From: Oceanospirillum sp964342385
GTDB taxonomy: Bacteria > Pseudomonadota > Gammaproteobacteria > Pseudomonadales > Halomonadaceae
Assembly (NCBI GenBank): GCA_964342385.1
Contig: CAYFGP010000001.1
Span: 102,813-166,812, forward strand
Direction of reading: 5' to 3'
DNA: 64,000 nt
Each line of letters opens with the position of its first letter. Position 1 is the first letter of the stretch. The position numbers and the translations under genes were made by a program. Shown piece by piece: positions 16,604 through 25,604 of this stretch. The notes under the pieces are model-generated. The model saw only the letters and a program-made list of their open reading frames with translations. It had not been told where the DNA came from and did not search any database.

Positions 16604-18175
16604 CTAGAACAGCTTATCAGGCGTGGTATCTTGCAGTTGGACTTCATTGTGTAGAAGCGGCAGTTCAATCCAGAACTCAGATCCTGTTTCCTGAGGGTGA
16701 TAGCCAATACGGCCATTCATCTCTTCAATCAACTGTAGGCTGATAGCCAACCCGATACCTGTACCCGTTGTGGCTGCGTTTTCCTGATCGGGTCGCGTAT
16801 AAGGTTTAAACAGTGTTTCTATCTGATCCGGTGGGATTCCGATACCGGTATCAGATACAGACAGACGCAGATGGCCATCTGTACTGGCTTTATAGGAAAG
16901 CTGGATCTGCCCGCCCTTGTGGTTAAATTTAACCGCGTTAGACAGCAGGTTGAGTAGTACCTGTTTTAGTTTGCCCGGATCAGCCCAAATATAGTAACTC
17001 TCAGAATTGGTAATACTCATGCTGATCTGACGTTTGTCTGCCATGATCTGCAGGGTGTTGTAACAGTCCTGGACAATCTCACTGATATTGGTGGGCTCGA
17101 TACTGAGTTTGAGCGCCTGATTATGAATAGGGGAAAGATCCAGAATATCATTGACCAGAGCTAATAGGTTCTCTCCATTCTTGTGGATAAGGGCGATGGC
17201 TTCTGCTTCTTCGGGGTTTCGGGATTCATCCAGCTCAAGCACCTGGGTAAAGCCCAGAATGATATTTAACGGTGTACGCAGCTCATGGCTCATGGACGCG
17301 ATAAATTCTGATTTAACTCGGTTAGCAGACTCAACGGTATTTTGAGCTTCCAGTAACTCCTGAGTGCGCTTTTCAACCAGTATTTCCAGATTATCTTTAT
17401 GCCATTGCAGCTCTCGGGTTTGTGCCTCAACCTGCTGTTGTAGCTGATCCCGGGTAATCGCTGTTTGACTCAGGCTTTGCGCCATATTGTTTAGGCTTTT
17501 AGCCAGTAGACCTATTTCATCCTTGTTATCAGTGTTTAATGTTAACTGCCATTCTCCCTGCCCAACCTTTTCCGCCACTTGAGATAAATTACGTAAGCGA
17601 TGTGTCAGTGTCTTACCCAACCAAAAGGCCCCGATAATGCCGACAACTAAGGCAAGCAATAAAACCTGGCTATGGCTGATGATGGTATTTCTGAGTTGAT
17701 CACTGATCAGTTGTTGTGGGGTAGTCAGAACCACATAACCTAATAGGTCATTTTGATTCAGCTGAACAGGGTTCCCCAGCCAATGGTAATTGCCATCCAT
17801 ATAGGTTGATGATGCTTTTTTCTTAACCAGTTGATGGACAAAAAAATCTTGAGGGATCTGATTACGCTGTTCAGGGCGTAAAGTACCATCCGTGATTAAA
17901 CGTCCTTTAGCATCCAGAATCCAAACAAACTGGGCGTCAGCAGCATCCTTCAACTGCTTACTCAGGCGTCTGAGCTGGCGAATATCATAGTTGTACAGAG
18001 GGTTTTCAATCTTCGCTGACAGCGTCTTGAGTGAAACCATTAACTGCTGCATACGCAGATCATGAGCAATGACTTTGTGCTGATAGATAGTCGAAGCAAA
18101 CAGCGCCAGAGAGATCAACACAATTAAACTCGAGGTATACAGGGCTATTTTGCCCCCTAGACTATTAGGCTTCAT
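16604..18175 (-). CDS. Sensor histidine kinase (orphan)
   Basis: A 523-aa membrane kinase: TM1 (about 11-30), a periplasmic domain of about 135 residues, TM2 (about 168-188), HAMP (189-240), coiled coil (240-285), HisKA with phospho-acceptor His297 in SMSHELRTPLN, and a HATPase domain with N box NLLSNAVKFN, G1 DTGIGIP and G2 TGTGIGLA. It has no receiver domain and no response regulator gene lies nearby, so its partner is elsewhere. It starts 30 bases after the PhnD-like gene on the same strand, suggesting that the binding protein delivers the signal. Confidence 0.9.
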   Translation of the reverse strand: MKPNSLGGKIALYTSSLIVLISLALFASTIYQHKVIAHDLRMQQLMVSLKTLSAKIENPLYNYDIRQLRRLSKQLKDAADAQFVWILDAKGRLITDGTLRPEQRNQIPQDFFVHQLVKKKASSTYMDGNYHWLGNPVQLNQNDLLGYVVLTTPQQLISDQLRNTIISHSQVLLLALVVGIIGAFWLGKTLTHRLRNLSQVAEKVGQGEWQLTLNTDNKDEIGLLAKSLNNMAQSLSQTAITRDQLQQQVEAQTRELQWHKDNLEILVEKRTQELLEAQNTVESANRVKSEFIASMSHELRTPLNIILGFTQVLELDESRNPEEAEAIALIHKNGENLLALVNDILDLSPIHNQALKLSIEPTNISEIVQDCYNTLQIMADKRQISMSITNSESYYIWADPGKLKQVLLNLLSNAVKFNHKGGQIQLSYKASTDGHLRLSVSDTGIGIPPDQIETLFKPYTRPDQENAATTGTGIGLAISLQLIEEMNGRIGYHPQETGSEFWIELPLLHNEVQLQDTTPDKLF

Positions 18176-18205
18176 GCTATCTGCTTCTTATCGGTCTTGT
18201 TGTGG

Positions 18206-19093
18206 TCATAGCGGCAGGGAAGAAAAGTGCTGAGCCAGTGGCTGCATATTATTGAGCAGCGGCAGGGGAATCTCATCAAAACGTGTGGTACGTTCAAATT
18301 GTTGCAACATTAAACGTCCCGCTTCTGACTGCTCTGCCTGCATCAATATGGTTTTAACTGTGTTGATCAGCTGGGGATCTAAACCTGAGCGATGCACCAC
18401 CACGTGATAGGGCACTTCTGGGGTTTGATGCAGAACCCATAAAGGCTTTAGGGCTGTGGCGGTAAGCTCCTGGAAGTCCTTGCCAGACATGGCTGCTGCT
18501 TGCACTTTGCCTCTTTCCAGCCAGGTGATTTGGCTCTCATTGTCATAGGCAAATTGATAACCCAGGGCGTTAGCATTGGCCTGCCCTTTGGCATGTTGAA
18601 TACCCTGAACACTTAAACTGAGATAAGGCAGAATAAAACCTGAGGTTGAGAAAGGTTCTTCGAAAGCAATGTTCTGACCATGCAGATCACTTAGATTGCG
18701 TACAACGCCGCCATTCACTACAGCAATGACGCTGTGGTAAGACGCCCGCCCTTTTTTCCAGCGTCTTAATAGAAATTGTGAGTCAGCCTTTTGATTCACT
18801 AACAGCGCAACCATAGAGCTATCAATATAGAGATCGATTTCCTGCTGCTGTAGGTAGGTGATCATCTGCTCAATACTGGAAGCCATTTTGACTTCAACAC
18901 GCTTGATACCCTGAGAGGCTAATTGCGTTTGGAGATAATTTGCCAGATGGTGGTAGGTACGAATTTCATCAACAGGGGTGTTGGTAATGGTACCCAAACG
19001 GAGTGTCTGAGCCTGAGATGGCAGGCTAACAAATAGCAATAAAACGAAGCATATAAGCAGGACAGATCTGATACAGCTGGCGTTAAGTCTCAT
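18206..19093 (-). CDS. PhnD-like periplasmic binding protein, probable signal partner of the histidine kinase
   Basis: A 295-aa protein with a signal peptide (LLICFVLLLFVSLPSQAQT). The mature part (LRLGTITNTP, YLQQQEIDLYIDSSM, QNIAFEEPFSTSGFILPYL) resembles the phosphonate/phosphate-oxyanion binding PhnD family. The start at 19093 has GGGAG at ideal spacing; an upstream ATG at 19117 is less likely. No ABC permease or ATPase genes are adjacent. The next gene is a histidine kinase, so it more likely works as a ligand-sensing cofactor (as TorT and similar proteins do) than in import. Ligand unknown. Confidence 0.82.
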   Translation of the reverse strand: MRLNASCIRSVLLICFVLLLFVSLPSQAQTLRLGTITNTPVDEIRTYHHLANYLQTQLASQGIKRVEVKMASSIEQMITYLQQQEIDLYIDSSMVALLVNQKADSQFLLRRWKKGRASYHSVIAVVNGGVVRNLSDLHGQNIAFEEPFSTSGFILPYLSLSVQGIQHAKGQANANALGYQFAYDNESQITWLERGKVQAAAMSGKDFQELTATALKPLWVLHQTPEVPYHVVVHRSGLDPQLINTVKTILMQAEQSEAGRLMLQQFERTTRFDEIPLPLLNNMQPLAQHFSSLPL

Positions 19094-19243
19094 ATGCTTC
19101 TCCCTTTGCAAAAACAAAATGCAGGTCTTGTCATATTTCTGTCAATATTATGCAGTGGCCTCTCTTACGACAATACTAATATAGTAATAAAATCTTTGGG
19201 TTAGGGCTTTTTTATGCTCTATTTTATAGAGTTTATACTTGGT

Positions 19244-21055
19244 TTAGTTGTTTCTTATTGGACAGACCGTACTTAAACATTTCAGGTGATACAGACGCAC
19301 ATTAGGATCGGCAAAAAAGCCAATCTCCCACGGGTTTTTATCGATAAATGCAGACTTCACCGGTTGATAGATCGGATGATCCACTGGCACTTCATAAGCC
19401 TCAGCATCAATTAGCACGTAGTTCCAATCGATAGCGTTTTCAAAGGTAAAGTTGGCGCGCTCATCAATGGCAAAACAGCAGCGATTATCTTTCTGTAGCT
19501 GTTGCACCTTGAAGGTGGAAGGGAAAGAGATAATAAAGATATCGTCTTCCTTGGTGGATAAAAATGCCATTGCCGTAGTGTGAGGTTGCTCCGGTGTACG
19601 AGTCACCAATACACCGATTTTATTGTCGTGCTCCTCATTGTTCAGTTCCGGCATATCGGTTAACGGTGTCTCAGGCAGCGCCTGTAGTGGGCGGCCATCC
19701 GGTGGGAATTGATAACCCACTTGTCTGTCTGCCAGTACTTCGCTAACACCATAAACCAGACTGAAATCCCTAACGCCCAGACGCAAGTTGAATTTATCTT
19801 CAACCTCGGTGACCAAGCCTTTATAAGAGGTACGAAACACTCGCAGCTCGGCATCAAACTCATCAACACCGGTACGGTTATCCAGATGCAAGGTTAGATA
19901 ATCACCGGCCTGCAGCTGGTGACCATTGGGCACATAAAAGCTCAAACTATTATCAGAGTAGAGTTGTACCTGACCAATATAGAGCGCCAATTGATCCCCC
20001 TGATAACTGGCTGCAACCGCAATGGCCGGGCTACCGATCACATGGGGCAGGTTATCCACTTCAATATCCATTTGTGACTCCTCTTCATAGCGGGATTGGT
20101 TCTGGTGCTCAGGTATGGGTGGTGGCAAACGCCAGATTCGTGTCGCCTCCTGAATGCCTTTCAGATGCACATCGTAACACTCAGTATAGGAATACTCTGC
20201 CTGAGCAGTCGCTTTAACCTCATCGGACACCAAAAGCGTACATTGATAGGTTTTACACAGGGCTTCAATACGTGAAGCACGATTGACCCGTGGCCCTAAA
20301 GCAGTAAAGCTTTGTTGATCTTTACTGCCAAAGTAACCGGTCAGCGATGGGCCATAGTCGATACCTATGCCCATTTTAAAGCAGTAATCAAAGGCTTCCA
20401 GGAAGTACTGGTTGAGATTAACCAGCTCCAGTTGCATCTGTTCAGCGGCTTTTAACGCATCGTCACAGGGATGAGTATCCCGATTAGCATCTAAGCCAAA
20501 CAGCACCATAATGCCGTCACCCAGAAGCTTATCCACATAACCGCCATAAGCCTGCACTACATCTATCATGGCAGCAAAATAGCGGTTCAGCATATGAGTG
20601 ACATCGTAAGGTAAGTGTTGCTGACTAAACTCGGTAAAGTTGCGGATATCGGAAAACATCACCGCAATCTCTTTTCGCTCGGCACTGGGTTTTAAACCGT
20701 TTTCCAACGCTTCGGTGATATCAAAATTATCCCGTACCAGGCGGCGTACACTGGCGGGGCCATTCGCTACGGTCTGACAAGATAAACGCACATACGGTGG
20801 CAGATGTTTACGCTTCTTAATACGTTGCTCGGCTTCGGTCTCTGGTGCCAGATTCTCCAACCCCTCTTCCACTACAACCCGACAGGTTGAACACCGGCCT
20901 TGGCCACCGCATTCATGCACATGCTGGATCTCATTTTTCAGCGCCTGGCACAGCAAGGTTTCTCCCGGAGTTGCCAGAAAGGATTTCTCGTTGACAAAGT
21001 TGAGCTGAAATTCTGGCGAGCGGACAGTATCCGTAGAGGGCTTTTTATCGGACAT
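19244..21055 (-). CDS. Ferredoxin-nucleotidyl cyclase-PNPOx-like fusion protein
   Basis: A 603-aa soluble multidomain protein. Residues about 14-105 are a plant-type [2Fe-2S] ferredoxin domain with Cys49-x5-Cys55-x2-Cys58 and Cys93. Residues about 127-300 are a class III nucleotidyl cyclase with both metal aspartates (Asp136, Asp180), substrate-specifying Lys176 and Thr251 (class IIIb adenylate-cyclase pattern) and transition-state Asn258/Arg262, so it should be active. Residues 340-440 are beta-rich and unassigned. Residues about 475-603 resemble the PNPOx-like FMN split barrel (FPSTFKVQQLQKDNRCCFAIDE). A redox- or flavin-controlled cAMP signal is inferred. It lies upstream of the PhnD-like and kinase genes on the same strand. 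Confidence 0.85.
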   Translation of the reverse strand: MSDKKPSTDTVRSPEFQLNFVNEKSFLATPGETLLCQALKNEIQHVHECGGQGRCSTCRVVVEEGLENLAPETEAEQRIKKRKHLPPYVRLSCQTVANGPASVRRLVRDNFDITEALENGLKPSAERKEIAVMFSDIRNFTEFSQQHLPYDVTHMLNRYFAAMIDVVQAYGGYVDKLLGDGIMVLFGLDANRDTHPCDDALKAAEQMQLELVNLNQYFLEAFDYCFKMGIGIDYGPSLTGYFGSKDQQSFTALGPRVNRASRIEALCKTYQCTLLVSDEVKATAQAEYSYTECYDVHLKGIQEATRIWRLPPPIPEHQNQSRYEEESQMDIEVDNLPHVIGSPAIAVAASYQGDQLALYIGQVQLYSDNSLSFYVPNGHQLQAGDYLTLHLDNRTGVDEFDAELRVFRTSYKGLVTEVEDKFNLRLGVRDFSLVYGVSEVLADRQVGYQFPPDGRPLQALPETPLTDMPELNNEEHDNKIGVLVTRTPEQPHTTAMAFLSTKEDDIFIISFPSTFKVQQLQKDNRCCFAIDERANFTFENAIDWNYVLIDAEAYEVPVDHPIYQPVKSAFIDKNPWEIGFFADPNVRLYHLKCLSTVCPIRNN

Positions 21056-21261
21056 ATTCTAAACCGAATCATGGAAAAGCTTAGTGTAGGCGTTTGCAGG
21101 CAATGAAGTCATCTGCAAAAAAACGATCATAACGATAGGTTTTTGTGAAAGGTCAGTTAATGCCTTCATTTACTTTCAAACCCACCAAAACACCTCCAAA
21201 CCCTTTGCTGAATGCCGCTATTAATCCTATGTTAGCGTTTCTTAATTAAAGGAGTTCTCTG

Positions 21262-21651
21262 ATGTATCCATGGTTTCTTCCCGGTTTTAACAGTTACAAA
21301 TACCCATTAAGCGGCAATGTCACTCAGGCTATCTCTCCAGATACTAATTGGTTATCGCCGCAGGTGGAGTTTAACTTTGCCGGTGATCAGCAGGTAGAAA
21401 AGAAGGTCGTTGCTGAAGTTGCCAGCTACGGTAAACAGCTGGGTATGCTCTCTAAGGCAGTGTTAGAACTGGCAAATGGTGAAAAGGGCGAAGCTATTGC
21501 TAAGCTGGAAAACCTGGTTGAGCAGATCGACGAGGCTAAATATGAGCAACGCTACAAACTGGAACATAGAGTCAAAACAGATCTGAAGCAGCTTAAGCGA
21601 ACAGATCCTGAGCTGCTAAAAGATATCCTGAAAGAGTGCGATCTAATCTGA
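21262..21651 (+). CDS. Hypothetical protein with C-terminal helical region
   Basis: A 129-aa protein that I do not recognise. The first 50 residues are rich in Pro, Tyr, Trp and Asn. From about 45 on it is helical and charged (VEKKVVAEVASYGKQLGMLSK, then KLENLVEQIDEAKYEQRYKLEHRVK), suggesting a helical bundle or coiled coil. It has no signal peptide. AAAGGAG at good spacing supports the start. It lies between the cyclase gene (divergent) and ahpC. Confidence 0.75.
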   Translation: MYPWFLPGFNSYKYPLSGNVTQAISPDTNWLSPQVEFNFAGDQQVEKKVVAEVASYGKQLGMLSKAVLELANGEKGEAIAKLENLVEQIDEAKYEQRYKLEHRVKTDLKQLKRTDPELLKDILKECDLI

Positions 21652-21681
21652 TCAGTTAGCTTTTGAGAGGTTTTGGCTTTG

Positions 21682-21718
21682 ATAGGCTTTGACTATCAAT
21701 AAAATAAATACAATCGAT
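21682..21718 (+). promoter_or_regulatory. OxyR-like binding site upstream of ahpC
   Basis: Four tetramers with 7-base spacers: ATAG (21682), CTAT (21693), ATAA (21704) and CGAT (21715). This is the ATAG-N7-CTAT-N7-ATAG-N7-CTAT layout of OxyR sites, with the first dyad exact and each half of the second one base off. It lies about 125 bases before ahpC. Confidence 0.5.
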
Positions 21719-21840
21719 TTAATCTTTTTTAGGTGACTGGCTAAACTTATCTCGAACTCAACGAAACAGGGTTGGTTAACGGACTAACCCTGAAGTTAAA
21801 ACAGCGAAATGCTGAACGTTAAAGAGATAGGAGCACTACC

Positions 21841-22407
21841 ATGCCACAAGCAATCAACACTGAAATCAAGCCATTTGCAGCCACCGCTTTCAAACAAGGT
21901 GAGTTCGTAGAAATCACTGAAGCCGATGTAAAAGGCAAATGGTCTGTATTCTTCTTCTACCCAGCAGACTTCACTTTTGTATGTCCAACTGAGTTGGGCG
22001 ACGTGGCAGACAAGTACGCGGAGCTGCAAGAGATGGGCGTAGAAGTGTTTTCTGTATCTACCGACACTCACTTCACTCACAAAGCATGGCACGACAGCTC
22101 TGAAACGATCGGCAAGATCAACTACTACATGGTAGGCGACCAGTCCGGCAACATCACCAACAACTTCGGTGTAATGCGTGAAGGTATGGGTCTGGCAGAC
22201 CGCGCTACTTTCGTAATCGATCCAGAAGGTGTGATCCAGGCGATGGAAATCACTGCTGAAGGTATCGGCCGTGATGCAGACGATCTGCTGCGTAAGATCA
22301 AAGCGGCTCAGTACGTGGCAGCTCACCCAGGTGAAGTATGCCCGGCTAAGTGGAAAGAAGGCGAAGCGACTCTGGCTCCTTCTCTGGATCTGGTTGGCAA
22401 AATCTAA
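21841..22407 (+). CDS. ahpC: Alkyl hydroperoxide reductase subunit C (peroxiredoxin)
   Basis: A 188-aa typical 2-Cys peroxiredoxin that reduces H2O2 and organic peroxides. The peroxidatic Cys48 lies in ADFTFVCPTE and the resolving Cys167 in GEVCPAKW. Length and sequence are close to E. coli AhpC. TAGGAG precedes the start. It is followed by ahpF, its reductase, and preceded by an OxyR-like site, so peroxide induction is expected. Codon use is strongly biased, as in highly expressed genes. Confidence 0.97.
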   Translation: MPQAINTEIKPFAATAFKQGEFVEITEADVKGKWSVFFFYPADFTFVCPTELGDVADKYAELQEMGVEVFSVSTDTHFTHKAWHDSSETIGKINYYMVGDQSGNITNNFGVMREGMGLADRATFVIDPEGVIQAMEITAEGIGRDADDLLRKIKAAQYVAAHPGEVCPAKWKEGEATLAPSLDLVGKI

Positions 22408-22742
22408 ACCTGACCATCCTTGTGCTCTTGTGGAGGCCTCCCGCTGGGAGGTACTCCATAGGTAATAAGCTGGCTTCATAACTCCAGCGACGGATACGGG
22501 GTGTCTGATCCCGTCACCGATCAGGTTGTACTGATCACTTTCAATTGCCATCTCCTCTTTTGATGGCTGTTTATTTGATTACTACTGATTTGATATCTGC
22601 TGATAGCAGGGCCTGATTCGGTTACTTCTATCAATATTCGTACTGATCAGCGTTAAGCACTGGTGCGCCTGTTTGACCCACTATCTTGAAAACTACCGGC
22701 GGTCAACCTCCAGTGATTCACCAAGCAAACAGGAGAGTTTCC
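22408..22742. other. ahpC-ahpF intergenic region
   Basis: A 335-base spacer, long for this gene pair. A GC-rich hairpin at 22431-22458 (CCTCCC/GGGAGG inside TGGAG/CTCCA) lies just after ahpC and has no T tract. It may partly terminate or protect the ahpC message, giving more AhpC than AhpF. No gene is seen. Confidence 0.55.
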
Positions 22743-24365
22743 ATGTTAGACAATGCCATGAAACAACAGCTGCAAACTTACCTGCAGCATCTGAAAACCC
22801 CGGTTGAGCTGATCACCGTATCCGATGACAGTGCAAAAGCAAAAGAATTAACAGCTTTGGCGGCAGATATTGCGACGCTGTCCGACAAAGTCAGCCTGGT
22901 GGATGACAACGGGCAATACGCGGATGAGCGTAAACCGACACTGATTGTGCGCTCTGTAGAAAAAGGCAGTGAGCTGCGTTTTGCCGGTATCCCAATGGGC
23001 CATGAATTTACCTCTCTGGTACTGGCGCTACTGCACAGCGGTGGTCATCCAATGAAGCTGGATGAAGAGGTGGTTGAGCAGGTTCGTAATCTGGACGGCA
23101 AATACAATTTTGAGACCTATATCTCTCTGAGCTGTCAGAACTGTCCGGATGTCGTACAAGCGCTGAATATGATGGCTGTGATCAATCCGAATATTCGCCA
23201 CGTGATGATTGATGGTGCGCTGAATCAGGATGAAGTTAACGAACGCAATGTCATGGCAGTACCATCGGTTTACCTGAATGGTGAAAACTTCAGCCAGGGC
23301 CGTACCACACTAGCCGAGATTCTGGCCAAGCTGGATACCGGTGCTTCTAAGCGTCAAGCCGAGACCCTGAGTGCCAAACAAGCCTACGATATGTTGGTGG
23401 TGGGTGCCGGTCCTGCAGGTTCTGCCGCTGCTGTGTATACCGCCCGTAAAGGTCTGCGTACTGGTCTGGTAACCAGCCGTTTTGGTGGTCAGGTCGCGGA
23501 TACAGTAGGTATTGAAAACTTTATCTCCGTAAAAGCCACCGAAGGTCCACGTTTAGTGGCCCAGCTGGAAGAGCATGTGCGCGATTACGATGTGGATATT
23601 ATGCAAAACCAAGCGGTTTCCGCTGTTACAGGTGCCAAACAAGTGGGTGGTCTGATCGAAGTGGAACTGGAAAATGGTGCCACACTGAAAAGCCGCAGCG
23701 TGCTGCTGGCTACCGGTGCCCGCTGGAGAGAGATGAATGTACCTGGCGAGCAGGAATACCGAGGTAAAGGGGTTGCCTACTGCCCACACTGTGATGGCCC
23801 ACTGTTTAAAGGCAAGCGTGTGGCGGTCATCGGTGGTGGTAACTCAGGTATTGAAGCAGCGATTGATCTGGCCGGTATTGTAGAACATGTCACTGTACTG
23901 GAGTTCAGCGATGTACTGCGCGCCGATGAAGTGTTGCAGCAGAAAGCACGCTCTATGGGCAATATCGACATTATTATGCAGGCACAAACCACAGAGGTAG
24001 TCGGTGATGGTCAACGTGTCACAGGCCTGAACTACACCGACCGTGTCAGCGGTGAGAATAAACAGGTTAAGCTGGCCGGTATCTTTGTGCAGATCGGTCT
24101 GGTACCGAATACCGAGTTTCTGAAAGTAGAGGGTGATGAGGGAGTTGAGTTGACCCCACGTGGTGAGATTGTGGTGGGCCGTCGTGGTGAAACCAATATC
24201 CCTGGTGTTTTTGCTGCCGGTGATGTGACTGACTCACCTTACAAGCAGATTATTATCGCTATGGGTGATGGTGCTAACGCGGCACTGGGTGCATTTGATT
24301 ACCTGATTCGTACCTCGATTGCTGAGCTTGAAACCGAAAATGCTGAAGAGGTTGAGGTGGCATAA
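22743..24365 (+). CDS. ahpF: Alkyl hydroperoxide reductase subunit F
   Basis: A 540-aa flavoprotein disulfide reductase that transfers electrons from NADH to AhpC. The N-terminal tandem thioredoxin-fold domain carries the Cys131-x2-Cys134 centre (SCQNCP). The thioredoxin-reductase-like part has the FAD motif GAGPAG (221-226), the redox pair Cys347-x2-Cys350 (YCPHCDGP) and the NAD motif GGGNSG (364-369), ending with the FAD site GVFAAGDVTDSP. The ATG at 22743 is chosen because of CAGGAGAG upstream and homology; an in-frame ATG at 22686 would add 19 unrelated residues. Confidence 0.96.
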   Translation: MLDNAMKQQLQTYLQHLKTPVELITVSDDSAKAKELTALAADIATLSDKVSLVDDNGQYADERKPTLIVRSVEKGSELRFAGIPMGHEFTSLVLALLHSGGHPMKLDEEVVEQVRNLDGKYNFETYISLSCQNCPDVVQALNMMAVINPNIRHVMIDGALNQDEVNERNVMAVPSVYLNGENFSQGRTTLAEILAKLDTGASKRQAETLSAKQAYDMLVVGAGPAGSAAAVYTARKGLRTGLVTSRFGGQVADTVGIENFISVKATEGPRLVAQLEEHVRDYDVDIMQNQAVSAVTGAKQVGGLIEVELENGATLKSRSVLLATGARWREMNVPGEQEYRGKGVAYCPHCDGPLFKGKRVAVIGGGNSGIEAAIDLAGIVEHVTVLEFSDVLRADEVLQQKARSMGNIDIIMQAQTTEVVGDGQRVTGLNYTDRVSGENKQVKLAGIFVQIGLVPNTEFLKVEGDEGVELTPRGEIVVGRRGETNIPGVFAAGDVTDSPYKQIIIAMGDGANAALGAFDYLIRTSIAELETENAEEVEVA

Positions 24366-24516
24366 CGCGCTTCAACCTTTCTGGAGTTGATTATCTCCTG
24401 AGGCTACTTTATTCCTGAGACAGATTGCTTGAAATCATTCTTTCTACTGGTATTTTCTCGCTAGATCCAGTGTTTACGTCAGACGGAGCCTGAACCTTCC
24501 GTTTGGCGTAATCTTT

Positions 24517-24546
24517 CCGAAGAGGGCCTTCCTCTTCGGATTTTTT
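24517..24546 (+). terminator. Terminator after ahpF
   Basis: CCGAAGAGG and CCTCTTCGG pair around GCCTT, followed by a T tract. An almost identical terminator lies at 26685-26713. Confidence 0.9.
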
Positions 24547-24566
24547 CTATCCCTTTCCTCTTAAAC

Positions 24567-25445
24567 TCACTCAAAAATACGTTTTAAATTGCTAGACAGC
24601 CAGCCTAAAGCTGGTCCCATGGCTTGGTTTTTTTGCGTAACCTGATCAACAGGTGGACTCCAAGGTTTATCATCCAGACGCATCGGCATTTTATACAGCC
24701 TCCCGCTGTCAATATAATCCTGAACCAAATGAAGTGGTAAGTAGCCCTAACCATTGCCCTGCATAATCATCTCTATCACACAGTGCACATTATTAGAGGA
24801 CCACTGCATCGCTGAGATTGCGGGTTCATGATCAAGCCCCCTGCTGTCTTCACCACGAATAACCATTTGGGTGTGGGCCGTGACATGTGAGATTTCGATG
24901 CTGTCTAATTGTGTTAACGGATGATTAGGACTACAAACAGCACAGAGCTGAATGTGACCAACAAAAGATAGGTCTACTTCTCGACTGAAGGACATGTCGG
25001 ATAGCATCAAGCCTATATCAACACGCCCGCTCTCGACCAGAGCAACAACATCCGTACTGGCGATTGATAAGACTTCAATCGCCGTTGCATGGAAGTGCTG
25101 ACCAAATTCATAAAGCAGCTGTCCAAAGGATGGCATTTGAAGTGAAGTCTCAATCCCTATCCTAATAATGGCTTCTTCCTGTCTAACTACCGCTTGTGCC
25201 GCAGCGTTTAACTCTTCGGTTTGCTGAAGTATCACTCGGGCATAGTTCAGTAACCTTTCACCATCTGGAGTCAGTGTGGCTCGACGTGTTGAACGATCAA
25301 AGATTTCCACTCCCAGATCAATTTCGAGATTAGCGATTCCCTGGCTGATGGCCGATTGTGCCTTTCCCAATTTACGGGCGCATGCCGAGAATGATCCCGA
25401 GTTAGCCGTTTCAACAAACATACGGAGCTGCTCTAAGTTATACAT
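24567..25445 (-). pseudogene. LysR family regulator interrupted by an in-frame amber codon
   Basis: The N-terminal 232 residues form a normal LysR protein: HTH (MYNLEQLRMFVETANSGSFS, then KLGKAQSAISQGIANLE) and most of the effector domain up to CVIEMIMQGNG. Reading then meets TAG (plus-strand CTA at 24747-24749). The same frame continues without further stop for 59 residues (GYLPLHLVQDYIDSGRLYKM ... GWLSSNLKRIFE) to a TGA at 24567-24569, giving 292 aa, the normal LysR length. The family usually has Trp here (G-x-GWGYLP), so a single TGG to TAG change at 24748 explains it. Either a recent nonsense mutation, or amber suppression. It is divergent from the MBL/DUF1330 pair, its likely targets. 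Confidence 0.88.
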
Positions 25446-25604
25446 ATAAGTAAACCTGATGACTATCGACTTTCATCCATCACTACCTCAGATATCATGC
25501 AGATGTCTAGCACGGATTTGCTTGGGAGCTGCCTGTGAAATGATAGACACCTTCATGGGGACAGGCGGCCAGAAACCATAACGTGTTGATAAAGAGGTAT
25601 CACT

